From Aquimarina acroporae (GTDB taxonomy: Bacteria; Bacteroidota; Bacteroidia; Flavobacteriales; Flavobacteriaceae), in contig NZ_JALPRE010000006.1 in the NCBI RefSeq assembly GCF_023195925.1, positions 186,001 through 250,000 of the forward strand: a stretch of 64,000 bases of DNA, in the 5' to 3' direction. The notes beneath the pieces are model-generated. The model saw only the letters and a list, made by a program, of their open reading frames with translations, was not told the DNA's origin and searched no databases. The number at the start of each line of letters is the position of its first letter. Within the stretch, counting starts at the first letter, position 1. A program made the translations under genes and the position numbers. Positions 8,742-18,900 of the stretch are shown one piece after another.

Positions 8742-9584
8742 ATGAATATAAAAAGAGCCCTTGTACTTATAAATCTACTCATCTTTAGTTCATGTTTTAA
8801 GAATAGTGATACTTCGCAATTGGAAGGTTTTGTTATGGTTAAAGGAGGAGTTTTTATAAATGAAAATTCTAATTTATTCGGAAAAAACGCATTTATAAAT
8901 GACTTTTATATGGCTAAAACAGAGGTTACTCAAGAAGAATGGGAAAAAGTTATGCCTACGAATTTATCTAGATTCAAAGGAAAAGATCTTCCAGTAGAGA
9001 TGGTAAGTTGGTATGATTGTATTGAGTTTTGTATTAAAAAGAGCTTATTAGACGGATTAGAACCCTACTACGAGATCTATACAGATTCTGTTGATGTATT
9101 TAACACATCTCAATTCGATAGTCTTAAGTTGGCAGTAAGAATAATACCTAAAGCCAATGGTTATCGTCTTCCTACCGAAGCTGAGTGGGAATATGCTGCC
9201 GGAGGTGGGCAATTGAGCAAAAGTAATTTGTACAGCGGAAGTAATACTATTGAGTATGTGGCGTGGTATTGGCGTAATTGCGGAGACACTATTCTGACTG
9301 AGAACTGGAATTACAAAATTCTTGAAAATAATAATGGTAGAACCAGGCCCGTTGGAACCAAAAAACCAAACGAAATTGGTTTATATGATATGACCGGTAA
9401 TGTGAGAGAATGGTGCGAAGATTGGTTTGAGAGTTATGAGGTTCCTTCTGGTCAATTTCGTTCACAAAGAGGAGGAGGTTGGATCGGAGTTGAAAATTAC
9501 ATGAAAGTAAGCGATAGAGATTATTTTGAGGCAAATGGTGTAGGGCCAGATCAGGGGTTTCGCATTTGTCGAAATAAAGATTAA
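8742..9584 (+). CDS. SUMF1/FGE-fold lipoprotein without catalytic cysteines
   Basis: 280 residues with a lipoprotein signal (LLIFSSC, Cys about 18) and a full-length FGE-sulfatase fold. Typical motifs are present: EVTQEEWEKVM, YRLPTEAEWEYAAGG, LYDMTGNVREWCEDWF and QGFRICRN. True formylglycine-generating enzymes carry two redox cysteines after the RGGS motif; here the stretch reads RGGGWIGVENYM and has none, so sulfatase activation is unlikely. The fold is also reused as a binding domain and in gliding/type IX proteins such as GldJ and GldK. No sulfatase gene is visible in the window. It follows the GH11 terminator by about 30 bases and converges on the LacI gene. A surface-exposed binding or assembly role in xylan use is a guess. 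Confidence 0.8.
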   Translation: MNIKRALVLINLLIFSSCFKNSDTSQLEGFVMVKGGVFINENSNLFGKNAFINDFYMAKTEVTQEEWEKVMPTNLSRFKGKDLPVEMVSWYDCIEFCIKKSLLDGLEPYYEIYTDSVDVFNTSQFDSLKLAVRIIPKANGYRLPTEAEWEYAAGGGQLSKSNLYSGSNTIEYVAWYWRNCGDTILTENWNYKILENNNGRTRPVGTKKPNEIGLYDMTGNVREWCEDWFESYEVPSGQFRSQRGGGWIGVENYMKVSDRDYFEANGVGPDQGFRICRNKD

Positions 9585-9629
9585 AGTAAAACTTACTATA
9601 TCTAAAAACCGAGATAAAAACTTAAAGGT

Positions 9630-10670
9630 TTAACAATATGTAGGTAGTGGTTTTGTGCTCTGCCGTTCTATTAAATTCGTTTTAATAACTTTGGTAGTAT
9701 AAGAAGCTTCTACGTTTTTGTTTTCAATTTTATCAATTAGCATTTTTGTCGCAATCTCTCCCAAATAAGTACTATGCTGGCTTATGGTTGTAATAGCGGG
9801 AGTTACATAACGGGGTAAAATACCATTGGTGAAACCTATAATCGAAATATCCTCAGGAACTCGGAAACCTTTAGACTTAACTAATTTTAAAGTGTCGATA
9901 GCAGAATCTTCTTCTAGACACAAAATGGCATCCACTTTTTTCGAACCTAATACAATTTTTAACAATGTTTCGATGTCGTGAAACTCATCAATTTTCAAAA
10001 TTAAAGCTTCGTCTACAGGCATATTAGCCTCTGTTAAAGCTTTCTTATAGCCTTCTAATCTTAATTTACCTACGCTTAATCTATGAATATTGGAGACGAT
10101 AGCAATGTTTTTACATCCAGTTTCAATAAAATGGTTAGTGGCGTGGTATGCTCCTTCTTTATCATTTACAATCACTTTGTCACATTCAATTTCTTCAGTA
10201 ATTCTATCTATCATAACGATTGGAATTCCTTGGTTAATAGCGTTTTGTAAATGACTAAAATCTTGTTTAACCTGAGTTTCCTCTGCAACAGATAAAATGA
10301 AACCATCTAAGGATGAGTTTTTTAGGAGCTCCATCACACTGGCTTCTTTTTCTCGGGATTCATTAGAAATACAGGTAATTAAATTATACCCATTTGCAGT
10401 AGCTATCTTTTCTATTCCAACAAAAACTTTGGTAAAAAAATGATTGAGCATATTGGGTATAATGACCCCGATTGTTTTGGTGTTTTTGGTTTTGTCGTCT
10501 AAAAATATACTGTAGTTTGGTTTATAGTGATGTTCCTTCGCATACTTCTGAATCTTTTCTTTGGTCTTAGTGCTTATTTCGTAACTATCACTAAGAGATT
10601 TTGAAACCGTAGCAATAGAAACATCAAATTCTTTGGCTATATCCTTGAGTGTTATTCTTTTTCTTTTCAT
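9630..10670 (-). CDS. LacI-family transcriptional repressor
   Basis: I chose ATG 10670 (346 residues, starting MKRKRITLKDIAKEFDVS), which is the usual distance to the HTH; a GTG at 10700 would add ten unneeded residues. The N-terminal HTH reads ITLKDIAKEFDVSIATVSKSL, with a hinge helix around residues 45-60, followed by a periplasmic-binding-like sugar-sensing domain (about 60-340; TIGVIIPNMLNHFF, IVMIDRITEE). Such proteins usually leave their operator when a sugar or sugar phosphate binds. It lies between the GH11/FGE-like genes and the symporter operon. A plausible operator is the AAACGTTT core at 4300-4307; the ACGAAA palindromes are an alternative. Confidence 0.92.
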   Translation of the reverse strand: MKRKRITLKDIAKEFDVSIATVSKSLSDSYEISTKTKEKIQKYAKEHHYKPNYSIFLDDKTKNTKTIGVIIPNMLNHFFTKVFVGIEKIATANGYNLITCISNESREKEASVMELLKNSSLDGFILSVAEETQVKQDFSHLQNAINQGIPIVMIDRITEEIECDKVIVNDKEGAYHATNHFIETGCKNIAIVSNIHRLSVGKLRLEGYKKALTEANMPVDEALILKIDEFHDIETLLKIVLGSKKVDAILCLEEDSAIDTLKLVKSKGFRVPEDISIIGFTNGILPRYVTPAITTISQHSTYLGEIATKMLIDKIENKNVEASYTTKVIKTNLIERQSTKPLPTYC

Positions 10671-10861
10671 ATCTAATTCTATATCATTAAAAAAATACAC
10701 CTTGTAAAAAGAGGGGCATTAAAAGCTACAGAACAATGTAATAGAATATCCTTTTTCAGACTATTGATTTACAGTCTTCTACTCTAATATGAACATGTTT
10801 TTTGTAGTGTTTTTAATGAAGATATTCCAAAATTTTTAGTAATCCTTTAGCAAACTTACAA

Positions 10862-10902
10862 ATGCTACATATGTAATAGTATTTGCTTCAAATGTTTCAA
10901 AT
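10862..10902 (+). repeat. Regulatory repeat element, copy 1
   Basis: This copy starts ATGCTACATATGTAATAG and continues with TTTGCTTCAAATGTTTCAAAT. It matches copy 2 at 11197 in about 29 of the first 33 positions. It contains a 10-bp palindrome, TACATATGTA, and a direct repeat TTCAAAT spaced by 9 bases. A related split copy lies at 20361-20432 before GH3, so it is probably a regulator-binding site, perhaps of the hybrid two-component sensor. Confidence 0.6.
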
Positions 10903-11196
10903 TTGATAAGGTTTCTATAGAAAAAATAGTTGTTTAGATTTTGGTGTTTTTGTTTTATCAATATTTATACATTTAAAATAAACATTATTCAGATTTTTGT
11001 TAAATACATTAGGATATTGTTAATATCGAAATTTAAATGTAATAAGAAAATAATTTGATGTTAACTGTCAAAAATTGATAAACCTTTATTAAGACAAAGA
11101 ATCTATTAATATACTCCTTTTTTGGTTTAGCCCTCTTCAAAGTTTGATATAGCCCAAAATAGCCCATGCTTGTGATTAATGACCATATTTTATAGT

Positions 11197-11236
11197 ATGC
11201 TTCATATGTGATAGAATTTGCTTCAAATTTTCCATG
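11197..11236 (+). repeat. Regulatory repeat element, copy 2
   Basis: This copy starts ATGCTTCATATGTGATAG and continues with TTTGCTTCAAAT. It lies 335 bases after copy 1 in the same orientation and 275 bases before the symporter start. The second TTCAAAT half of copy 1 is degraded here (TTTTCCATG). Confidence 0.6.
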
Positions 11237-11471
11237 CGATTGCCGTGTCTTGCGATACTTTTAACTTTTAATAAAATTTTAAGAAAAAATACAGTGATTC
11301 TATAGGTAGACTTTCGAATAACTGTTGATTATTGATTTTTACTGCTTTGGGATATCGTTTTTCTAAACGTAAACTAGATATACTGTTCATTATTAGTAGA
11401 AAAGAGTTAGTGATAAAACATTCAAAAAATTACATCAATACTATAGAAATATAAACAACTAAAAATAGATT

Positions 11472-13088
11472 ATGGAATCAGTCTTAGGACAATTAGATTG
11501 GGTAGTGTTAGGAACTTATTTTTTGGCACTAATAGGAGTAGCAGTTTGGGTAATACTTCAAAAAAACAAGGATACAGCAGATTATTTTTTAGCAGGTCGA
11601 AATGTAGGGTGGTTTGTTATTGGAGCTTCTATTTTTGCTTCTAATATTGGTTCTGAACACGTTGTTGGTCTAGCAGGTACAGGAGCTGAATCTGGTATGC
11701 CAATGGCGCATTATGAATTACATGCTTGGATTGTATTGCTTCTAGGTTGGCTCTTTTTGCCATTTTATATGAGAAGTAAAGTGTTTACCATGCCCGAATT
11801 TTTAGAAAAACGTTTTGATAGCAAATCACGCTGGTTTTTATCTGTTTTCTCTTTGGCTGGTTATGTTATAACCAAGGTATCTGTAACAATTTATGCTGGA
11901 GGTATTGTGGTTTCAGAATTATTAGGTATACCGTTTTGGTATGGAGCCATAGGGATTGTTGTTTTTACTGGAGCCTATACTATCGTAGGGGGTATGAAAG
12001 CAGTTATATATACCGAAACATTACAAACCATTGTGTTGATTGCAGGATCAATTATAATTACCTACCTAGGGCTACAGGAAATTGGGGGATGGGAGAATTT
12101 AAGAGCTACTGCAGGTTCTGATCATTTTAATATGTGGCGTCCAATGTCTGATCCTGATTTTCCTTGGACAGGTTTATTGTTTGGAGGAACGATAGTAGGA
12201 ATTTGGTACTGGTGTACTGATCAATACATCGTGCAACGAACACTAGCTGCAAATAATATAAAAATAGGAAGACGTGGGGCTATTTTTGGCGCATACCTTA
12301 AGATATTACCTATATTCATATTTCTTATACCAGGAATTATCGCTTTTGCTTTGGCAAAACAAGGAGTTTTGAGTTATGAAAAAGCAGATGAAGTATTTCC
12401 AGTATTAGTAAAAACACTATTACCAACCGGATTAAAAGGACTGGTTGCAGGAGGTCTTATGGCTGCACTCATGAGTTCTTTGGCCTCTGTTTTTAATTCT
12501 TGTTCTACCATTTTTACTATTGACATATATAAGAAACTGAAACCAGAGACCCCAGAGAAAAAGCTATTGAATATAGGACGTGTTGCTACGGCTTTGGTGG
12601 TGGTTTTAGGTATCATATGGATTCCGATTATGAACAAAATTGGCGGAGGAGTATTATACCAATATTTACAAAGTGTTCAATCATACATTGCACCTCCAAT
12701 TACTGCGGTATTTATCTTAGGAATAATTTGGAAACGTGTAAATTCTAAGGCGGCTATCGTTACTCTTTTTTCGGGCCTTGTAGTAGCAGCTTTACGTATA
12801 GCAGCAGAAATAGGAAAGGGTAGTTTATCAGGCTTTGCTCATGAATTTGCGACTATCAATTTTGCCCACATGGCCATATTTATGTTTGTATTTTCGATCA
12901 TTGTTTGTGTCTCTACGAGTCTTTTAACAGCTCCACCAAATTATCAAACGATTAAAGGTTTAGCTTTTGGAACATTAACCGATGTTCAGAAACAAGAAGC
13001 CAAAGATAGTTTTACCTGGGCAGATGTAATATTATCTGTTTTGTTAGTAGTAGTGGTCATTGCTGTATTAACCTATTTTACAGGATGA
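11472..13088 (+). CDS. Sodium:solute symporter (SSS family), probable sugar transporter
   Basis: 538 residues with about 13-14 hydrophobic helices. The family pattern is clear: DTADYFLAGRNVGWFVIGAS in the first helices, SNIGSEHVVGLAGTGAESG, and GLMAALMSSLASVFNSCSTIF near helix 8, the sodium-site region. Members related to SGLT carry sugars with sodium across the inner membrane. Its stop overlaps the next start by four bases (ATGA at 13085-13088), so it is co-translated with the DUF5060 protein, and the hybrid sensor follows 13 bases after that. The likely cargo is xylose or a short xylo-oligosaccharide made in the periplasm; the exact sugar cannot be read from the sequence. Confidence 0.9.
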   Translation: MESVLGQLDWVVLGTYFLALIGVAVWVILQKNKDTADYFLAGRNVGWFVIGASIFASNIGSEHVVGLAGTGAESGMPMAHYELHAWIVLLLGWLFLPFYMRSKVFTMPEFLEKRFDSKSRWFLSVFSLAGYVITKVSVTIYAGGIVVSELLGIPFWYGAIGIVVFTGAYTIVGGMKAVIYTETLQTIVLIAGSIIITYLGLQEIGGWENLRATAGSDHFNMWRPMSDPDFPWTGLLFGGTIVGIWYWCTDQYIVQRTLAANNIKIGRRGAIFGAYLKILPIFIFLIPGIIAFALAKQGVLSYEKADEVFPVLVKTLLPTGLKGLVAGGLMAALMSSLASVFNSCSTIFTIDIYKKLKPETPEKKLLNIGRVATALVVVLGIIWIPIMNKIGGGVLYQYLQSVQSYIAPPITAVFILGIIWKRVNSKAAIVTLFSGLVVAALRIAAEIGKGSLSGFAHEFATINFAHMAIFMFVFSIIVCVSTSLLTAPPNYQTIKGLAFGTLTDVQKQEAKDSFTWADVILSVLLVVVVIAVLTYFTG

Positions 13089-15961
13089 AAAGTATACTAG
13101 TTCAAATATCTTTTTTTGTACTCTCTTTAAACGTATCATTTGCTCAGAAATCGCAAGTGAAAGTTGAAGGAGAAGTAAAGAAATGGCATAAAATTACCTT
13201 GCATTTTTATGGTAAGGACTTAGGAGAGTATGATGAAGAAAATCCTTTTTTGAACTATCGGCTTAATGTTACATTTACGCATAAAAAAAAGGTATATGTA
13301 GTACCTGGGTTTTATGCTGCCGATGGTAATGCTGCGGAAACTAGTGCTCAATCAGGAAATGTCTGGCAGGTTCGGTTTAGACCAGATGAGATTGGAGAAT
13401 GGAAATATGAAGTTTCTTTTAGAAAAGGACGCGACATTGCGGTCAATGATGATCCTACTGCAGGAAATGTAGTTGATTTTGATGGTCTAAAAGGGAGTTT
13501 TGTTGTTGAACCTTCTTATAAAGAGGGAGAAGATTTTAGAGCCAAAGGTAGGTTGCAATATACTCCAAATGGTTATTTACAATTTATAGGGACCAAACAA
13601 TATTTTTTAAAAGGAGGAGCAGATAGCCCAGAAAATTTTTTAGGGTATTATGAGTTTGACAATACTCCTGCCTCTCATAAATTCGAACCTCACCAAAAAG
13701 ATTGGAATCTTGGGGATCCTTCCTGGCAAGGAGGGAAAGGAAAGAATATTATTGGAGCACTCAATTACCTTGCTTCCAAAAAAATGAACTCGGTGTATTT
13801 TTTAACTATGAACGTTCAGGGAGATGGTAAAGATGTTTGGCCATGGAATGATAACAATGAAAGATATCGTTTTGACTGTAGCAAATTAGATCAGTGGGAA
13901 ATTGTATTTGATCATATGGATCGACTAGGGCTTATGTTACATATCGTAACTCAAGAAACAGAAAATGAATTGCTACTTGACATAGGATCATTAGGTATTC
14001 AACGTAAGTTATATTACCGAGAACTAATAGCTCGATTTTCACACCATCTTGCCCTTACCTGGAATTTGGGAGAAGAAAATGGGCCTGTGCATTGGTCGCC
14101 GAAGGGGCAAAGCGATGAAGATAGAAAAACAATGGCTGCCTATATTAAAAAGACCGATCCTTATAAGAACTTTATAGCACTTCATACCCATTCAATTCAA
14201 CAAGAGCAAAAACAGTTCTTGACTCCTATGTTAGGGAACACAAATCTAGACGGTCCATCAATGCAAATTCATCATCCAAATGAGGTTCATGAGGTTACAA
14301 AACATTGGGTCAGTAAATCTAGAGAACATGGTAGGAAATGGGTGATATGTCAGGATGAGATTGGTCCTGCAGATACTGGTGCTATACCTGATTCGGAAGA
14401 CGAAGATCATTTTGAAATGCGATCAAAAGTACTTTGGGCAAATTTAATGGCGGGAGGAGCAGGAGTAGAATGGTATTTTGGGTATAAATATGATCATAAT
14501 GATCTTAATTGTGAGGATTGGAGATCAAGAGATAAGTTATGGGAGCAAACTCACTTTGCGTTAGATTTTTTTCAAAAACATCTCCCTTTTTATGAAATGG
14601 AATCGGCAGATGAACTTACCAAAAATAAAGACGATTATGTATTTGCTCAAAATGCGAGTATCTATGCCGTCTATGTACCTGAAGTAGTAGAAACTTTCAT
14701 CAATTTATACGGAAATACCAAAACATTTACGGTGCATTGGTATGACCCTAAAAATGGAGGAGATTTACAAGTGGGGACACAAAAAATAATTAAAGGAGGG
14801 GGTATGACTTCAATCGGTTTGCCTCCAGATAACACAGGAGATTGGGTAGCCTTAATAAAAGCCTTAAAAACTGAAAAGCCTTCTGAAAAAATGACATTTA
14901 ATAAGGTGGTCCTGCAAGCTTTGAATGATTTTGACACTGAATTTTCACAAAGTAAAGCCAAATACTACCACGATGAACAGAATAATGCAGTTGCTATTAA
15001 TACTGAGGATAAAGATCAAAGAAATGAATTTGCAAGTGCAGTTGCTATTTTTCAGGGAGACAAAGGAATGTATAATACCATTTTTACCTCAATTGCAGAA
15101 AATGATGGTGAATCAAAATATACACTAAAGGTCAATGGAACTATTCGAGATTCGCTTACAAATCCTGAAATTAATAAAAGCTTTAAAGCTTTACATTTCA
15201 ATTTAAATACCTGGTTTTTAAATAAGGGCGATATCATAGAGATATCTTCAGTAGCAGATACCAATAAACGCATTCCCGAAAAAGGAGGTACAGCTTGGTC
15301 AAGAGGCAGATGGAGCCAAATAGAATTTATTCCTGTAGATCTGTCTATCGACGTACAAATGAAAGGAACGATTCCTTTTAATGAAGCAAATGGTCTAGTA
15401 AGTGTAGAAGCAGAAGAGTATCATTACAATTTTTCAAATGGTAAAAAAAGAAATTGGTATATTAGATCAGAGCACCATGTTTTGAAGTTGGAAGACTATA
15501 AAGAAGAATCACATTATCATGATGCCGGAGCTAGAGCATATATAGAGGTTCTTCCAGATACTAGAATAACCCATGATGATCCTCTTGTACAGGGTGAGAA
15601 TTTTTATCCGGTTCCTGGGGAAGGAGGGATAGTTGGATATAAAGTTAATATTACAACTCCAGGAAGATATTTTGTTTGGGCAAGAGCATTTTCGATGGGT
15701 ACCGAAGATAATGGAGTTCATGTTGGTATAGATGGTGTTTGGCCAGAAAGTGGAGCTCGTTTACAATGGTGTGAAGGGAAAAATGAATGGACCTGGTCTT
15801 CAGCTCAAAGGGTTCCCGAAAATCATTGTGGAACTAACAATACTATATATTTAGATATTGAAACTCCAGGAGAACATATTGTGATGTTTTCTATGAGAGA
15901 AGACGGATTTGAAATGGATAAGTGGTTGATGACTACTGATGCTAATTTTGTTCCGGAATAA
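13085..15961 (+). CDS. DUF5060-domain glycoside-hydrolase-like protein, exported
   Basis: 958 residues. Signal peptide 1-20 (SFAQ), a DUF5060 beta-sandwich (about 25-135), then a TIM-barrel-like region (about 155-500) and C-terminal beta-sandwich parts that look like a CBM35/malectin-type domain (about 770-955, starting SVEAEEYHY). Candidate catalytic acids are Glu330/331 in TWNLGEENGPV and Glu425 in WVICQDEIG, placed as in clan GH-A retaining enzymes. I cannot give a CAZy family or bond specificity. Overlap with the symporter gene suggests that it feeds that transporter, acting in the periplasm or on the surface. No lipobox and no type IX tail are seen. Confidence 0.75.
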   Translation: MKSILVQISFFVLSLNVSFAQKSQVKVEGEVKKWHKITLHFYGKDLGEYDEENPFLNYRLNVTFTHKKKVYVVPGFYAADGNAAETSAQSGNVWQVRFRPDEIGEWKYEVSFRKGRDIAVNDDPTAGNVVDFDGLKGSFVVEPSYKEGEDFRAKGRLQYTPNGYLQFIGTKQYFLKGGADSPENFLGYYEFDNTPASHKFEPHQKDWNLGDPSWQGGKGKNIIGALNYLASKKMNSVYFLTMNVQGDGKDVWPWNDNNERYRFDCSKLDQWEIVFDHMDRLGLMLHIVTQETENELLLDIGSLGIQRKLYYRELIARFSHHLALTWNLGEENGPVHWSPKGQSDEDRKTMAAYIKKTDPYKNFIALHTHSIQQEQKQFLTPMLGNTNLDGPSMQIHHPNEVHEVTKHWVSKSREHGRKWVICQDEIGPADTGAIPDSEDEDHFEMRSKVLWANLMAGGAGVEWYFGYKYDHNDLNCEDWRSRDKLWEQTHFALDFFQKHLPFYEMESADELTKNKDDYVFAQNASIYAVYVPEVVETFINLYGNTKTFTVHWYDPKNGGDLQVGTQKIIKGGGMTSIGLPPDNTGDWVALIKALKTEKPSEKMTFNKVVLQALNDFDTEFSQSKAKYYHDEQNNAVAINTEDKDQRNEFASAVAIFQGDKGMYNTIFTSIAENDGESKYTLKVNGTIRDSLTNPEINKSFKALHFNLNTWFLNKGDIIEISSVADTNKRIPEKGGTAWSRGRWSQIEFIPVDLSIDVQMKGTIPFNEANGLVSVEAEEYHYNFSNGKKRNWYIRSEHHVLKLEDYKEESHYHDAGARAYIEVLPDTRITHDDPLVQGENFYPVPGEGGIVGYKVNITTPGRYFVWARAFSMGTEDNGVHVGIDGVWPESGARLQWCEGKNEWTWSSAQRVPENHCGTNNTIYLDIETPGEHIVMFSMREDGFEMDKWLMTTDANFVPE

Positions 15962-15974
15962 GAGAATTGATGTA

Positions 15975-18900
15975 ATGAAAATAAAAGAATACATACTAGT
16001 ATTGATCATTTTTTTTGGAATACAGAATGATCTGTGGTCTCAGGGTCAATTCAAAGAATTCAACTTTGTAAACATAAAAGACGGGATCTCAAAAACTGCA
16101 GTATCTACCATTTTTCAAGATCATTATGGCTTTGTTTGGATAGGTACCAATGGAGCAGGTCTACATCGATATGATGGGATGGAATATATATCTTATAAAC
16201 ACGAGTTAAAAGATTCTCTATCGCTAAGTAGCAGTATGATTTTTTGTTCTTATATGGATAAAAAGAACCGACTATGGGTTGGAACCGAAAACGGATTAAA
16301 TCTGTACGATAGAGAACAGGATCAGTTTAATAGAATATGCTTAAATGGTAATAACAAAGGTGATTGTAACTCAGATATATCGGTAAGTAGTATTACCGAA
16401 GATAACGAAGGGAATTTATTTGTAGGAGTTTTCGAAAAAGGACTGTTTAGATTAGATATGAAAACACTAGTTGCTCATCATGTGCCTAATGTTGGTTCTA
16501 GTGCTTCTTCAGGGATTCTCAATATAAATAGCTTAAAAGTTGATAAAAAAGGTAATATTTATGCGGGAACAAATATTGGTCTTAAGCGCTACAGTCCCGT
16601 ATCAAAATCTCTAGAACCCTATGAATTTCAATCTAAAAATAAACTAATAACCATAAATGAGCCTATCCAATCTTTATATATAGATAAAGAAAATAACATC
16701 TGGATAGGAGGATTAGCTGCCGGTTTATTCAAGATTGATAATGTAGATGGAAACAATGCAATTGTTTCACATTTTCCAATTACATCAAAACGTATTTTAT
16801 CACTACTCGAAATCCCAGATGGAACTATTTTATGTGGAACAGAAAATGATGGTCTTATTCACTTAGATAAACTGGGAACACTAATAAAAAAATATACTTT
16901 CGATAAAACCAATAAAAATAGTATACGTTCAAACTCTATTTGGTCTCTGTATTTAGATAAGAATGAAAGGATTTGGATGGGATATTATAATAGCGGAATA
17001 GGTGTTTATGACAAGTTATACGATAAGTTTAATAATATTGAAAGTCTTCCGAATAACGTAAACTCATTGGAAGTGAGTTCTGTAACTGCTATAGCTCAGG
17101 ATCAATCTGGGAAATTGTGGATGGGAATGGATGGAGGTGGTATAGATATTTATGACCCTAAAGCCAATACCTTTACGCATATCAATGAAAATAGTAAACT
17201 CTATAGTGGTTTGTCGGCCAGAGATATACAAACAGTTTTTATTGATAGTAAACAAAATATATGGGCAGGTAGTTGGAATAATGGAATTTACTTACTCAGG
17301 AATGGGCAGAGCAAATTCGTAAATTTTAATATTGAAAATACCAATGGAGAACTTATAACCAATAGTGTATTGAGCTTTGCCGAAGATGCTCATGGAAGAA
17401 TTTGGATAGGGACCTTTTACGGAGGTGTAGCTTCTTATGATCCTCAGGAAGGTAAAATTAGGCATCATAAATCTAAAGAATTTGTAAACTACGGGATTCA
17501 TACCAGTGCAGTTAGAAAAGTTTTGGTCGATTCTGAAAACAATATATGGATTGGTTCCACTATAGGATTATTTAAGCTTACTACTACCGATGATGAGAGT
17601 TTTAGAGTTACTTCTATGTGGGATAAATTAACAGGTAAATATCAGAATCCTTTAAATGCAAATCACATTTTATCGATCTACGAGAGTTCCGATAAATCTT
17701 TATGGGTGGGAACCAGAGGTGCTGGTTTATGTAGATATGATAAAAATAAAGATACCTTCGTATGGTATAACGAATTGTATGGATTGCAAGAGGAAAATGT
17801 TACAGCTATCATAGAAAGCGAAAACCATAACATTTGGATTAGTGGAAATCAAGGTTTACATAAAATAGAATTTGAGGGCGATAATATTGTAAACTATAAT
17901 GTTAATGACGGTTTGCTGTCTAATGATTTTAATTTCAATGCTGTTCATAAAGATAAACAAGGGAATATTTATTTTGGAGGATATCAGGGAGTAGATTATT
18001 TCGACCCAAAAGATATTAGCATAAACAAAGCCTTACCATCACTATATCTTACCGGATTCAGGTTATTTAATAAAAAAGTACTTCCAAATGTTGAGGATTC
18101 CCCTTTCAAAAAGGTGATTTCTGAAACAGATAGTATTTCGTTAACCCATAAACAATCTGTTTTTACAATAGAGTTTACTGGAATAAACTACACAAGACCA
18201 GAGAAAAATCAATATGCATATTATCTTGAAGGACTTGAGAAATCCTGGAATTATGTTGGAAATACTAGAAGTGCTACATACACAAACCTAGATTATGGGA
18301 ATTATACTTTTAAACTGAAAGCTGCAAATAATGACGGAATTTGGAGTGAAGATTCCCTAAGCCTCAAAATAAATATCCTACCTCCTTGGTGGAAAACAAA
18401 TAGTGCAATTTTTATGTATGTTCTGTTATTTTTCTTAAGTATTTATCTGTTAAATAAAATTACCAAAGAAAGAATTAAGGAGAAAGAATTGGTGAAAAAT
18501 GAAAGAGAGCAAAGACTGAAAGAAGAAGAGCTTCACAAAAAGAAACTTCAGTTTTTTACTAATATTTCTCATGAGTTTAGAACGCCACTTACTTTAATTA
18601 TCAATCCGTTGATAGATATTATTAAAAACAAAACATATACCCTTCCAGAAGAAATTAAAGAAAAACATTACATCATATATAAAAATACCAATAGACTTTC
18701 AAGGTTGATTAATGAGTTAATGGACTTCAGGAAATTGGAAGGGAATAAATTAAAGATAAAAGCTCAAGAAATAAACATTGTAGATTTTGTAAAGGATATT
18801 GTAAGTTACTTTGATGAAGAGGCGTTAAATAAAAAAATAGATTTACGAGTAGTATGCGATGTATCTCAAATAATGGCTTGGGTAGATAAAAGTATGATTG

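Larger units (their letters stand above)
10671..11471. promoter_or_regulatory. 801-base divergent control region between LacI and symporter genes
   Basis: No gene of convincing size is present. It is AT-rich and holds two copies of a roughly 40-bp element (10862-10902 and 11197-11236, entered separately) plus a short direct repeat of ATAGCCC near 11150-11165. It must contain promoters for LacI (leftward) and for the symporter operon (rightward), but no TAnnTTTG box with a proper -33 partner was obvious, which hints at activator-dependent transcription. Confidence 0.5.

Noticed and set aside
8742..9584. Formylglycine-generating enzyme that activates sulfatases
   Set aside because: Both catalytic cysteines are absent and no sulfatase is present in the window.
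10788..10842. Short frame of 16 codons with hydrophobic residues in the LacI-symporter gap
   Set aside because: Too short, no basic N-terminus and no position next to a gene start; probably chance in AT-rich DNA.
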